From Streptomyces pactum (lineage in GTDB: Bacteria; Actinomycetota; Actinomycetes; Streptomycetales; Streptomycetaceae): a stretch of DNA of 64,000 bases. Both the position numbers and the translations under genes were made by a program. Positions 9,799 to 18,576 of this stretch are shown here, in pieces. Under the pieces are notes generated by a model that was not told the origin of the DNA, searched no databases, and saw only the letters and a list, made by a program, of their open reading frames with translations. How positions within the stretch are numbered: the first letter of the stretch is position 1; each line of letters starts with the position of its first letter. Location of the stretch: assembly GCF_016031615.1 (NCBI RefSeq), contig NZ_JACYXC010000001.1, positions 3,534,001 through 3,598,000 on the forward strand, given 5' to 3'.

Positions 9799-11469
9799 TC
9801 ACTCAGTGGCGTCGGTCACGTCGGTCACGTCCAGGTCGCCCTCGGCGTACTGCCTCCGGATCACCTTCTTGTCGAACTTGCCGACGCTGGTCTTGGGCAC
9901 CGCCGGGATCAGCGCCCACCGCTCCGGCAGCTGCCAGCGGGCGACACGTTCGGCGAGGAACGCCCTCAGCTCCGGGTACCCGGCGGTGGCGCCTTCCTTC
10001 AGCACCACGGTGGCGAGCGGGCGTTCGCCCCACTTCTCGTCGGGCACGGCGACCACCGCGGCCTCAGCGACGTCCGGGTGCCCCATCAGGTGGTTCTCCA
10101 GGTCCACCGAGGAGATCCACTCGCCGCCCGACTTGATGACGTCCTTGGCCCGGTCGGTGAGGGTGAGGAAGCCGTCCGGGCTGATGGTGCCGACGTCGCC
10201 GGTGCGCAGCCAGCCGTCCTCGCTGAACTTGTCGTCCGGACGGAAGGGCTCCTCGGCGGCGCCGCCGAAGTACGCGCCCGCGATCCACGGGCCGCGCACC
10301 TCCAGCTCACCGGCGGACTCGCCGTCCCAGGGCTGGAAACCACCACCGGGCGCGGCCAGCCGGGCCTCCACCGAGGCGGGGAAACGGCCCTGGGTGGCCC
10401 GGTACCCCCACGCCTCCTCCTCGGACACTCCGGCGGGCGGATGGGCGACCGTGCCGAGCGGCGAGGTCTCGGTCATGCCCCAGGCGTGGATGACGCGCAG
10501 CCCGTGCCGCTCCTGGAACGCCCGCATCAGCGCGGGCGGACAGGCCGCCCCGCCGATGACCACGCTGCGCAGCGAGGAGACGTCACGGGGACGGGCGTCG
10601 AGTTCGGCGAGCAGGCCCTGGAAGATGGTGGGCACCGCGGCGGCGATGGTGGGCCGCACCGTCTCGATCATCTCGGCGAGCGGCGCCGGCTGGAGGAAGC
10701 GGTCCGGCATCAGCATCGAGGTGCCGGCCATGAACGACGCGTGCGGGGTGCCCCACGCGTTGACGTGGAACATCGGCACCACCGGCAGCAGCAGGTCGGC
10801 GGCGCCCAGGGCGAACGCCTCGGCGGAGTTGACCTGCATCGAGTGCAGGTAGATCGAGCGGTGGCTGTAGGCCACGCCCTTGGGGTCGCCGGTGGTTCCG
10901 GAGGTGTAGCAGAGCGCGGCGGCGTCCCGCTCGTCCACCTCCGGCCAGTCGTACGCGACCGGGCGGCCCGCGATCAGCTCCTCGTAGTCGTGCACCCGGG
11001 CGGCGCATCCCGCCAGCGGGGTCAGGTCCCCCGGCCCGCTGACGACCACGTGCTCCACGGTGGGCAGCTGGGGCAGCAGCGGCGCGAGCAGCGGGACCAG
11101 CGAACCGTTGACGATGATCACCCGGTCGGCGGCGTGGTTGACGATCCAGGCCAGCTGGTCCGCCGGCAGCCGCAGGTTGAGCGTGTGGAGCACCGCCCCC
11201 ATGGAGGGGATCGCCAGGTACGCCTCCATGTGCTCGGCGTTGTTCCACATCAGGGTGGCCACCCGCTGGTCCCCGTCCACCCCCAGCTCGTCCCCCAGCG
11301 CGTGCGCCAGCTGCGCCGCCCGTGCGCCGACCTCCCCGAAGGTGCGCCGCACCGGTGCCTGGCCCGGCACCCCGGTCCACGTGGTGACGGTGGAGCCGCT
11401 GTGCACGGTCGAGCCGTGCCGCAGGATGCGGCTCACGGTCAGGGGAACGTCCTGCATCGTGCTCAACAC
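9799..11469 (-). CDS. long-chain fatty acid-CoA ligase, AMP-forming
   Basis: This enzyme activates a fatty acid with ATP to an acyl-adenylate and transfers it to CoA, feeding beta-oxidation or lipid synthesis in the cytoplasm. The 556 residues match the usual FadD length of about 540-560. The P-loop-like motif YTSGTTGDPKG is near residue 188, the A5 motif is HAWGMTETSP, the A7-A8 region is GWLRTGDVG, and the catalytic Lys lies in PKTSVGKFDKK near the C terminus. GTG 11469 follows GGGAGG; an ATG four codons downstream is the alternative. The last residues (DVTDVTDATE) arise from a short GTCACGTCG repeat and are not part of the fold. The gene is alone. A 6-bp inverted repeat 59-74 bases upstream is a candidate operator. 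The substrate chain length cannot be told from the sequence. Confidence 0.9.
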   Translation of the reverse strand: MLSTMQDVPLTVSRILRHGSTVHSGSTVTTWTGVPGQAPVRRTFGEVGARAAQLAHALGDELGVDGDQRVATLMWNNAEHMEAYLAIPSMGAVLHTLNLRLPADQLAWIVNHAADRVIIVNGSLVPLLAPLLPQLPTVEHVVVSGPGDLTPLAGCAARVHDYEELIAGRPVAYDWPEVDERDAAALCYTSGTTGDPKGVAYSHRSIYLHSMQVNSAEAFALGAADLLLPVVPMFHVNAWGTPHASFMAGTSMLMPDRFLQPAPLAEMIETVRPTIAAAVPTIFQGLLAELDARPRDVSSLRSVVIGGAACPPALMRAFQERHGLRVIHAWGMTETSPLGTVAHPPAGVSEEEAWGYRATQGRFPASVEARLAAPGGGFQPWDGESAGELEVRGPWIAGAYFGGAAEEPFRPDDKFSEDGWLRTGDVGTISPDGFLTLTDRAKDVIKSGGEWISSVDLENHLMGHPDVAEAAVVAVPDEKWGERPLATVVLKEGATAGYPELRAFLAERVARWQLPERWALIPAVPKTSVGKFDKKVIRRQYAEGDLDVTDVTDATE

Positions 11470-12248
11470 GGGGGAGCCTCCCGAGGGCGAGGTTACGCGC
11501 GGGTAAGGGTTCCGCTGATTGTGCTGTCATACCTAGCGGTATGTCACTACCTGCGAAGACGCGGTTCGGTGAAGCCGCCCGCCGCGCGGGCCGGGCGAGC
11601 CGGCCTTCCGACCGGCGGAAACGGGCCCCGCGACCCGGCGGGAACACCCCTACGGCCCGACGGGGACATCCCCCCTACGGGTCGGACACCGGCCCTGCGG
11701 GTACACCCCTCCGGGCCGACGTGAACGCCCTCCGGGACGGCGGGCCGGACCTGCACCCGGCGGAGTCGGATCTGGACCGGTGGTGGTGAGTCCTGCTGCG
11801 GTCCGGTGCCGGCCCCCCGCCGCCCCGCGCCCCGCGCTCGTTCGCCCTGCGCCCCGCGCCCGGTCGCGCCACGCCCCGCCGCCCCCGCCCGTACGCGCGA
11901 CCGTCCGCCCGTACGCGCGACCGCCCGGCCGGCTCGACCCGGGCCGGCCCCTGCTCCTGCCCGCGTGGCGCCGCCCGGCACGAGCACGCCCGGCCCCGAC
12001 CCCGGCCCCCGGCCCTCCCCCCGTCCGCCCTGCTCGCCCCTGCGCGTCCTTGTCGTACCGCCCAACGCCGGTGCTCGCGGACCGGTCGCCGGTACGCCGG
12101 TCATCCTGCTGCCGGGAGTCCCGGTCCCCGCCGCGCATCCCGCACCCCCACCCGTACCCACGGGGTGTCACCCACCGGTGTCCGCACCCGCCGGTGAACG
12201 CACCCGCCGGGTACCGCTCATCCGCGGGGCGTCCCGCGCCCGGCCGGT
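11470..12248. other. 779-bp intergenic between acyl-CoA ligase and sigma factor genes
   Basis: The first 100 bases carry the ligase promoter region and the palindrome at 11528-11543. The remaining 650 bases are GC-rich shadow coding with repeated GTACGCGCGACCG words near 11890-11930. No gene is supported. Confidence 0.5.
11528..11543. promoter_or_regulatory. candidate operator, CATACC-TAGC-GGTATG
   Basis: A perfect 6-bp inverted repeat with a 4-base spacer lies in an AT-rich pocket 59-74 bases upstream of the ligase start. The size and position fit a TetR- or GntR-type repressor site over the promoter. The regulator is unknown. Confidence 0.4.
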
Positions 12249-12779
12249 TCAGCGGGCGTGGAGCAGCTCGGGGTCCTCCCGCAGTTTGCCGAGCGCCCGG
12301 GAGACCGCGCTCTTGACCGTGCCCACCGACACCCCGAGCACCTCCGCCGTCTGCGCCTCGCTCAGGTCCTCGTAATACCTGAGGACGACCATGGCCCGCT
12401 GGCGTGCGGGGAGCCTGAGCACCGCGCGCCACATCGCGTCCCGCAGCATCTGCCGTTCCGCCGGGTCGGTGGCCGGTACCGGCTCGGGCTCCGGCAGCTC
12501 CGCGCAGATGAACTCGTCGATCCGGCGCTTGCGCCACTGCGACGTGCGGGTGTTCAGCAGCGCCCGCCGGACGTAGCCGTCCAGGGCCCGGTGGTCCTCG
12601 ATCCCCTCCCACGCCAGATACGTCTTGGTCAGCGCGGTCTGCAGCAGATCCTCCGCGTCGCAGTGGCTGGCGGTCAGCGAACGGGCGGTACGCATCAGTG
12701 CCGGCCCCCGGTCCCGGAGGTAGGAGGTGAACGTCGGGAACCCAGCGCTGGATGCGGTGGTGCATACGGGGGTGGTCAT
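12249..12779 (-). CDS. SigE-family ECF RNA polymerase sigma factor
   Basis: The product (176 residues from ATG 12779) redirects RNA polymerase to a specific promoter set. Region 2 contains SHCDAEDLLQTALTKTYLAW (about residues 38-57). Region 4 holds the helix-turn-helix LSEAQTAEVLGVSVGTVKSA near residues 136-155, after RQRAMVVLRYYEDL. The size and the motif RRALLNTRTSQWRKRR are typical of the actinobacterial SigE-family (TIGR02983-type) ECF factors. GTG 12788 would add three residues and is possible; ATG 12779 has GGAG three bases upstream. No anti-sigma gene is adjacent, so control is not evident. The transcript may read through, or be regulated by, the hairpins at 12858-12899 upstream. The target promoters are unknown. 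Confidence 0.9.
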   Translation of the reverse strand: MTTPVCTTASSAGFPTFTSYLRDRGPALMRTARSLTASHCDAEDLLQTALTKTYLAWEGIEDHRALDGYVRRALLNTRTSQWRKRRIDEFICAELPEPEPVPATDPAERQMLRDAMWRAVLRLPARQRAMVVLRYYEDLSEAQTAEVLGVSVGTVKSAVSRALGKLREDPELLHAR

Positions 12780-12857
12780 GGCCTCCACGCTAGGAGTGCC
12801 GCACCACCTGACGTATCGGCCGTAGGTGCCGAAGCCGGGTCACCCTCTGGTTGTAGG

Positions 12858-12899
12858 GGTGGTGCAAGCACCACCTCCTGGGGTCGGAGGAGGTGGTGC
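12858..12899 (-). terminator. strong hairpin, overlapping alternative stems
   Basis: A perfect 12-bp inverted repeat (GCACCACCTCCT with an 8-base loop, 12868-12899) lies about 55 bases after the DUF1906 stop on the minus strand, as expected of a terminator. A second perfect 8-bp stem with a 2-base loop (12858-12875) shares one arm with it, so the two folds exclude each other. The element is also 79 bases or more upstream of the sigma factor start. Confidence 0.65.
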
Positions 12900-12952
12900 C
12901 CGCCCCTCAGGGTTGTTCCGGGCGGGGCCCCGGCCGGGGGCCCCGGCCCGGC

Positions 12953-14230
12953 TCACCGGACGATGGCGACGGGGGCGTCCACCAGGTTCCGGTCGATGCG
13001 CAGGGTCCGCCCACCGTGCCGCTCGCCGACGTTGCCCGCGTACTGGTGGATGCGGCGGTGCGGGTGCCAGGCCGAGGAGCTCAGCGCCGGCTCGCCGTAC
13101 AGGGCGGCCTTCTTCCCCCAGCGCGCGAACCACATGGCGGAGGGCAGGTCGCGGACGCCGGACCGCCGGGCGCTCTCCAGGTGGCGGATGCCGGAGTTGG
13201 CGCTGCTGTAGAAGCCGGGGAAGTAGCCGCGGGAACGCACCTCGCGGTTCCAGCCCCGGATGTACTGCAGGGTGGACCGGGCGCACTTGGTGTTCTTCCG
13301 GTCGTACGCCTCCATGTCGAGGTAGAGCGCGCTGCGCTTGATCATCCCGAGCTCCTGCGCGCGGCGGACCGCGTCGCGCCCCTCCCGGCGGCCCTGCTCC
13401 CAGGGCCGGCTGCCCATCCTTACGTCCCACTTGGACTTGTTGCGGACGCACGGGGACTGGGAGCCGACGTAGACCGGGAGCAGCTCCCAGCCCAGTTCCC
13501 TCGCCCCCAGCGCCCAGGCGCGGCTGAGCAGCGGCTGCTTGACGCAGTGCCGGCCGCGACCGCCGTAGTAGATGCCCACCGCCCGGTACGGCGAGGAGCG
13601 CCAGGCGCGCAGCGTCGCCAGCGAGGGGGCGTGGCAGGTGTCGAAGGCACGGCCCTTGAAGATCCGGGCGCCGTACACCTGCGGGTCGGGCAGCATCCCG
13701 GCCACCCGCGCCTCCGCTTCCTCCTCCGGCGCTCCCGGAGCCTCGGGGGCGGCCGGGGTCAGGGGTGTCTCGGGGACCCCCGAGGTACCGGATGCCTGAG
13801 CCGGCCCGGTGGTCCCAGTGGTCCCGGGTACCGGGGACGCGCCCGGACGGGCGGCCTCGGCGGACCCGGACGGGGACTGGGGGGTGGCCCCCGGGCCGGT
13901 CCGCGGGTCGGCGGCGGACTGCGGTCCCGGGTCGGTCAGCGCACCGCGGCCGGCCGCCGGGCCGGGCCGGAGCGGGTGGGGTGCGGGGCGGACGGATTCC
14001 GGCGCCCTGACCCGCGACCCGCCGGGCACGGGCTGCACCACGGCGGGCGGCGGCGCCGCGTGGGCCTGCTGCGGGGCGGCCGCCCGGGAGACCGCACCGG
14101 CCGTGGACGCGGTGGCGGGTACGGCACCGGTCACGGAGGCGGTGGCGGGGACGGCGCTGCCGACCGCCAGCCCGGTCAGCGCCGCACAGAGGCCGACCAC
14201 ATATCTGATGATCCCTTTTTGTCGGTCCAT
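12953..14230 (-). CDS. secreted DUF1906 (glycoside hydrolase-like) protein
   Basis: The 425-residue product starts MDRQKGIIRYVVG with a hydrophobic export signal to about residue 32. A Pro/Ala/Gly-rich linker follows to about residue 200. The C-terminal domain begins GARIFKGRAFDTCHAPS and fits DUF1906, a TIM-barrel fold related to cell-wall lytic glycoside hydrolases. Family-type elements are GIYYGG, LPVYVG, SALYLDMEAYD and YSSANSGIR, the acidic DMEAYD strand being the likely active-site region. The role is inferred as cell-wall or polysaccharide turnover outside the cell; no substrate is shown. ATG 14230 is chosen because it begins the signal peptide, although no clear Shine-Dalgarno precedes it. 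An upstream GTG at 14281 would add 17 unlikely residues. A terminator hairpin follows. Confidence 0.85.
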   Translation of the reverse strand: MDRQKGIIRYVVGLCAALTGLAVGSAVPATASVTGAVPATASTAGAVSRAAAPQQAHAAPPPAVVQPVPGGSRVRAPESVRPAPHPLRPGPAAGRGALTDPGPQSAADPRTGPGATPQSPSGSAEAARPGASPVPGTTGTTGPAQASGTSGVPETPLTPAAPEAPGAPEEEAEARVAGMLPDPQVYGARIFKGRAFDTCHAPSLATLRAWRSSPYRAVGIYYGGRGRHCVKQPLLSRAWALGARELGWELLPVYVGSQSPCVRNKSKWDVRMGSRPWEQGRREGRDAVRRAQELGMIKRSALYLDMEAYDRKNTKCARSTLQYIRGWNREVRSRGYFPGFYSSANSGIRHLESARRSGVRDLPSAMWFARWGKKAALYGEPALSSSAWHPHRRIHQYAGNVGERHGGRTLRIDRNLVDAPVAIVR

Positions 14231-15015
14231 ACCGGGAGTGAAGGCGCCGGTCACCGCCGGACCCGGGTGACACGCCCGCACCGGCCCCGTGGTTCAGCCG
14301 TCTGCCCCGCCGCGCGGTCTGACCGTCTACCTCACCTGAATCCCTTGGGTCACGTCACCGCATCACCACAACTCGCCGTTCCCGTCATCGGTGCTGTCCC
14401 GGCGCCGGTGCGCCGCTGAGGCAGAAATGCCCCCGGCCGGCCGGGCACATTCCCCTCAAGACAGCGATTCCCCCGCAGGTATGACCATCAGCACTCAAAC
14501 CCCCCATGCCTCCGCAAGCCCCCGTGCTGCGACCGAGAACCCCGGCCGGCGGCACCGCTTTCCGGGCAGCCCGGGCCGAAGTCCCCTGGGGCCCGAGGCA
14601 CTCCCGAGCGAGGGGTGCGCGCGCCGGGGCCGCGACCGCGTGGCGCGGCGGACCGTCCGCACCGCCCACCACGATCACGTCCCACTCATCTTTTTTCGCG
14701 CCGCCCGGCCTTCTCCTGTGCCGATACGACGATCCGCTCTTCCCCCGGCCGCCCGGGCCGGCCGACCCCCCGTGACCGGTGGGCCACGGACGGGCCGGAC
14801 ACACCGGCCGACGGCAGCGGACAGGGGCGGTACGCAGGCCACCCCGCGCCTGCGCGGGGACCACGCCGATTCGGGCTGGGCGGAGGACGCCGACCAGCTG
14901 GTGGTGGGCACGTCCGCGGTGATCGAGTGGCGCGGCGGCGGACCCGACGTCCGGTGAGCCGCGCCGGAGACCGGTCCGAGGCGGCGTCCTCGTCACCCTG
15001 CCGTTGCAGCGCGTC
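14231..15015. other. 785-bp intergenic, possible gene relics
   Basis: No intact gene is supported. The minus strand at about 14650-14705 reads KKDEWDVIVVGGADGP, reminiscent of the first strand of an FAD/Rossmann enzyme, then degenerates. An 8-bp perfect hairpin at 14842-14859 lies inside a 27-base block resembling a single type I-E CRISPR repeat. The T-run TCTTTTTTCG at about 14689 is unusual for this GC content. Confidence 0.4.
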
Positions 15016-15346
15016 CTAGCCGGCCTGGTCGGCCTGCCGGATGCCGTCCAGGTAGGCGTCCAGGTATTCGCTCTCGGTCAGCCAGGTGCAGGTGTCAGGG
15101 CGCGGGTCTGCTTCCACGTCGCCGTCCGCGTCGGTGGCCCGCTCGTTCGGTGACCGCGTCGACGCAGAGCTCCATGTCCCTTTCCTTCTGCGCGGCGGCC
15201 TCCTCCTCGGTGAGCGACGACTTCAGGGTGTGGCCGGTCCGGCTGGGTCCGGGCCTGTCGGTGTTGCCCTCGATGCTGGAGCAGCCGGCCAGGAGCACGG
15301 CGGTGGTGGGCACGGCGAGCAGGGTGGCGATGAGGCGGATGCGCAT
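15016..15346 (-). pseudogene. small lipoprotein with one-base frameshift
   Basis: ATG 15346 begins MRIRLIATLLAVPTTAVLLAGC, a clear lipobox (LLAGC), followed by a short charged domain. Read directly, the frame ends at 15095 after an Arg-rich tail. Removing one G from the GGG run near 15143 joins VTERA to a sensible frame. That frame carries DADGDVEADPRPDTCTW and LTESEYLDAYLDGIRQADQA and stops at 15016, giving about 109 residues. The acidic, codon-typical continuation argues that the intact gene is a small secreted lipoprotein with a pair of cysteines and that an extra base is present here, either a real mutation or a consensus error. I do not recognise the family. It is flanked by non-coding DNA on both sides. 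Confidence 0.7.
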
Positions 15347-15644
15347 GGGTCCCCCTGGTGGCTGGTGGTGGGACGCATCATGCGGGGCGCGGGGGCGGTG
15401 TGGGGTGGCGTGATGGAATTGTGGCCGGGACCTGAACCAAGGCCGCTGGTCGGTGATTTGCAGGAGCCCGGAGTAGTAGGCGTGCTCTTTCGGGACGCCG
15501 GTCATCGATCGCGGCGCTTCCCGGTGTCCGTCCGCAGCGGCTCGTCGGTTCCGCGGCGCGAACGCGGTGCCGGCCCGGTTCAACTGGGCGCGCACCGGGT
15601 CCAGCCGGTACAGCCGACCGGGCCGCTCGCGAGCCGCGCGGAGG
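15347..15644. other. intergenic, no supported gene
   Basis: The stretch separates the small lipoprotein from the unknown protein upstream, both on the minus strand. The open frame continuing upstream of the lipoprotein start has no domain. I see no hairpin of note. Confidence 0.5.
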
Positions 15645-16232
15645 TCAGGGACGCCGGAGGCGGATCATGGCCGGGCTCCAGAGCGAGGGAACCGCTCCAT
15701 CCGGCGGCAGGGGAGCCGTCCGGGCCGGAGCGGGGGACGAGGCCCGGGAGGAGATCAGCTCCCGGTAGTCCGTGTCCGGCCCGGGCGCGGGGGTGGCGCG
15801 GGGCCTGCGCACCTGTGAACGCCGCGCCTCCGCCGACACCCGGCCCAGCTCGGGTGCGGCCTGTGCCGCCAGCCAGTCCGGGCCGTGCAGTGCGGACTCC
15901 AGGTCGTCCGGGGCGCGCTGCGGATCCTTGATGTGGTCGGCGATCACCAGGCCACGGACGAAGCGCAGCACGGCCCGGTCGCCGGGCCGTTCGATCCAGG
16001 TGCTCAACGCCATGTCGCAGCAGCGCAGCGCGGTCTTCGGCTGCCGGAGCAGCAGGGCCGAGCACACGTCCATCAGCCAGGCATCCGGGGTGAACGATCC
16101 TCCGCCGCTGACGCGCCAGGACATCGCCGCGCGATACAGCTCGTACCCCTCATCCGCGTCGAGAAGCCGGAGGCACTGTTCGCGCCACCACGAAGCGGGG
16201 CGCCCGGCGAGCCGCGCAGACGTTGCACCCAT
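15645..16232 (-). CDS. hypothetical protein
   Basis: I do not recognise this 195-residue protein. Residues 1-130 look like a helical domain, with WWREQCLRLLDADEGYELYRA, a Cys pair in ALRCCDM and the basic-acidic WIERPGDRAVLRFVRG. The C-terminal 60 residues are Pro/Arg-rich and probably disordered. There is no signal peptide or membrane segment, so it should be cytoplasmic. Codon use is normal for the window, supporting a real gene. The start is uncertain: ATG 16232 has no strong Shine-Dalgarno, and an in-frame ATG at 16277 would add MTLAGACLLIGRVPG. It lies between a small lipoprotein and tRNA-Ser and has no obvious partner. Confidence 0.6.
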   Translation of the reverse strand: MGATSARLAGRPASWWREQCLRLLDADEGYELYRAAMSWRVSGGGSFTPDAWLMDVCSALLLRQPKTALRCCDMALSTWIERPGDRAVLRFVRGLVIADHIKDPQRAPDDLESALHGPDWLAAQAAPELGRVSAEARRSQVRRPRATPAPGPDTDYRELISSRASSPAPARTAPLPPDGAVPSLWSPAMIRLRRP

Positions 16233-16557
16233 GCCCGGCACTCTACCGATCAGGAGGCAGGCTCCCGCCAGGGTCATGTGTTCCGGTGGAGCCGCCCGTC
16301 CATGACCGGGCGGAGGCCGAGGAGCGCCCCCGGTGCCGCGACCCCGGGGTCGCGCTCCTCCTTGTGCTGCCGGCACGGTCCCCACTTCTCCCGACCGCCG
16401 CTGGGCGGCCCGGTCCTCCCCGGCCTGTGGGCCACGGATGGGCCAACGTACTGGTCAGCAGGGGGAAACGGGCGGTACGGGGGTGAGACAGAACGCACGC
16501 CGAAGGGGTGCCCCTGTCCGGAGGCACCCCTTCTGAGCTGCGGTGTTGCTGCCTGGG
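16233..16557. other. intergenic downstream of tRNA-Ser(TGA)
   Basis: It holds the tRNA terminator at 16502-16533 and, at its left end, the leader of the hypothetical gene. Two inverted-sense copies of GGCCCACGGAT/GGGCCACGGATGGGCC type words occur near 16430. No gene is supported. Confidence 0.5.
16502..16533 (-). terminator. tRNA-Ser(TGA) terminator hairpin
   Basis: An 11-bp inverted repeat (GAAGGGGTGCC and its complement) with a 10-base loop begins 25 bases after the 3' end of tRNA-Ser on the minus strand. Confidence 0.7.
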
Positions 16558-16644
16558 CGGAGGCTGTGGGATTTGAACCCACGGTGACATCGCTGCCACG
16601 ACGGTTTTCAAGACCGTTCCCTTAGGCCGCTCGGGCAAGCCTCC
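16558..16644 (-). tRNA. tRNA-Ser (anticodon TGA)
   Basis: A class II cloverleaf on the minus strand: acceptor GGAGGCT with AGCCTCC, anticodon stem ACGGT/ACCGT with loop CTTGAAA (anticodon TGA), a long variable arm, and T arm GTGGG-TTCAAAT-CCCAC. The discriminator is G and CCA is not encoded. It decodes UCA, a rare codon in this genome. Confidence 0.95.
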
Positions 16645-16687
16645 CCGCACCGCTCCGTGGAGGCGGTGCGGGACTCAGCCTAGCGCG

Positions 16688-18367
16688 TCAGCTGTCGCCC
16701 TTGCGCTCCCCCAACGTCAGCTGAACCGTGGACTCCTTGCCGTCCCGTTCATACGTCAGGGTGACCTTGTCGCCGGGGCGGTGGGTCCAGATCTCACTGA
16801 TGAGCGTGGGGCCGCTGTCGATCAGCATGTCGTCCAGCTTGGTGATGACGTCGCCGGGCTTCAGCCCCGCCTTGTCGGCCGGGCCGCCGGCGATCACCGC
16901 GTCGGTGCCGTCGGCGCCGGACGGGGCGATCGTGGCGCCGTCGGCGGTGTCCTTCATGGTGACGGTCGCCCCGATCACCGGGTAGACCGGCTCACCGGTC
17001 CTGATCAGCTGGTCGGCGACGTTCTTCGCCTGGTTGATCGGGATGGCGAAGCCCAGGCCGATGGAGCCGGACTGCTGGGCCCCGCCGAAGCCGCCGCCGT
17101 TCCCGGCGGACTGGATCGCGGAGTTCACCCCGATCACCGCCCCGTCGGCGTTGAGCAGCGGCCCTCCGGAGTTGCCCGGGTTGATGGAGGCGTCGGTCTG
17201 CAGCGCGCTCATGTACGAGGAGTTGCTGCCGCCGCCGTCGCTGGAGGCCACCGGGCGGTTCTTGGCGCTGACGATGCCGGTGGTGACGGTCCCGGAGAGG
17301 CCGAAGGGCGCGCCGATGGCCACCGTCGCGTCGCCGACCGCCACCTGGTCGGAGTTGCCGAGCGGCAGCGGGGCGAGCCGGGCGCCGGGGGCGTTCTTGA
17401 GCTTGATCACGGCCACGTCGTAGCCCTCGGCCCGGCCGACGACCTCCGCGTCGTACCGCTTGCCGTCGGAGAAGGTGACGGACAGCTCCCCGCTCTCCGC
17501 CGCGGAGGCCACCACGTGGTTGTTGGTGAGGATGTGGCCTTCCTTGTCGTAGACGAAGCCGGTGCCGGTGCCGCCCTCGCCGCTGCTGCCGTGCGCCTCG
17601 ATCGTCACCACGCTGGGCAGCGCCTTGTTGGCGATGGCGGAGACCGAACCGGGCGCCCGGCTGCCGGCCTTGGGGTCGCCGGGCGCGGAGAGCGTGGTGG
17701 AGCCGGTGCCGCTGTCCCGCTCGGCGGCCCAGTAGCCGACGCCGCCGCCGATCCCGCCCGCGACGAGGACGGCCGCCAGCACCGCGGCCACCACCCCGCC
17801 GGAACGGCGGCGGGGTGCGGGCGCACCGCCGGGGGTCTGCAGCGGGGCGCTGCCCCAGTCGCCGCCGCCCGGTCCGCCGGCACCGGCCGGGGGCGCGCCG
17901 CCGTCCGCGGCCCACCAGCCGCCGGGGCCCGCCGCGTGCGGGGTGGCGGCGGGCGCGGGGGGCGGCGGTGGGCACCGGGCCGGGGTGCGGGGGCGCCGGC
18001 CGGCGGCTGCGGCGCGGCGGCCACCGGGTCCGCGGCGGGTGCGGCGGGCGGGGCGGCCGGGGCGGCGGGCGGCGGTGCGGGCGAGGCCAGGTCGTAGTCG
18101 GCGCCCGGGTCTGGGGGGCGCGGCGGGCCCGGCCGGGGGGGGGGCACCGGCCGCGGTGGTGCCGGCGGTCACCGCGGTGTCCGCGGGCGCGGCGGCGGGA
18201 CCGGTCGCGGCACCGGTGGACGGGGAGGCGGGGGCGTCCGCCCCCGGGCCGGCCGGCGCCGGGGCGTCCGCGGCGGGCGCCTGACCGGGCTGCGCGGGTA
18301 CCGTACGCGGATCGGGCGCGGGATCAGGCGCGGGCGGCACGGCGGGGCCCTGCTTCTCGGTGCTCAC
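16688..18367 (-). CDS. membrane-anchored HtrA/DegP-type serine protease
   Basis: A trypsin-fold protease with one PDZ domain, facing outward from the membrane, for protein quality control. GTG 18367 follows GAGGAGAG. A Pro/Ala-rich cytoplasmic N terminus runs to about residue 195. One membrane segment (VVAAVLAAVLVAGGIGGGVG) follows, then the protease domain with His in TNNHVV (about 284), Asp in GYDVAVI (about 318) and Ser in NPGNSGGP (about 400). The PDZ domain starts at PVIGATV, with GLKPGDVITKLDD. The stretch 17960-18140 is oddly Arg-rich in this frame. The frame one step away gives a typical linker containing DPGADYDLASPAPP. Two compensating indels are likely, one at the ten-G run 18135-18144. 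The gene diverges from the GDPD gene. Confidence 0.9.
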   Translation of the reverse strand: MSTEKQGPAVPPAPDPAPDPRTVPAQPGQAPAADAPAPAGPGADAPASPSTGAATGPAAAPADTAVTAGTTAAGAPPPAGPAAPPRPGRRLRPGLARTAARRPGRPARRTRRGPGGRRAAAAGRRPRTPARCPPPPPAPAATPHAAGPGGWWAADGGAPPAGAGGPGGGDWGSAPLQTPGGAPAPRRRSGGVVAAVLAAVLVAGGIGGGVGYWAAERDSGTGSTTLSAPGDPKAGSRAPGSVSAIANKALPSVVTIEAHGSSGEGGTGTGFVYDKEGHILTNNHVVASAAESGELSVTFSDGKRYDAEVVGRAEGYDVAVIKLKNAPGARLAPLPLGNSDQVAVGDATVAIGAPFGLSGTVTTGIVSAKNRPVASSDGGGSNSSYMSALQTDASINPGNSGGPLLNADGAVIGVNSAIQSAGNGGGFGGAQQSGSIGLGFAIPINQAKNVADQLIRTGEPVYPVIGATVTMKDTADGATIAPSGADGTDAVIAGGPADKAGLKPGDVITKLDDMLIDSGPTLISEIWTHRPGDKVTLTYERDGKESTVQLTLGERKGDS

Positions 18368-18576
18368 GACTCTCTCCTCATCAGGTACACGACAGTTTGT
18401 TGACGGCCCAGGACGCGTACGAGCATCACCGCAAATCTTTTCCCACGACGCGTCAGACCCCCGTAAGGAGCGGACACCGCCGGGGCCGCCGCCTTTTATG
18501 CCGGACGAAATAGCGCACAACCGGCAAACAGGAACCCGTTTCCCGTACTCCTGCCCGACGGTGGGACGATGAAGCG

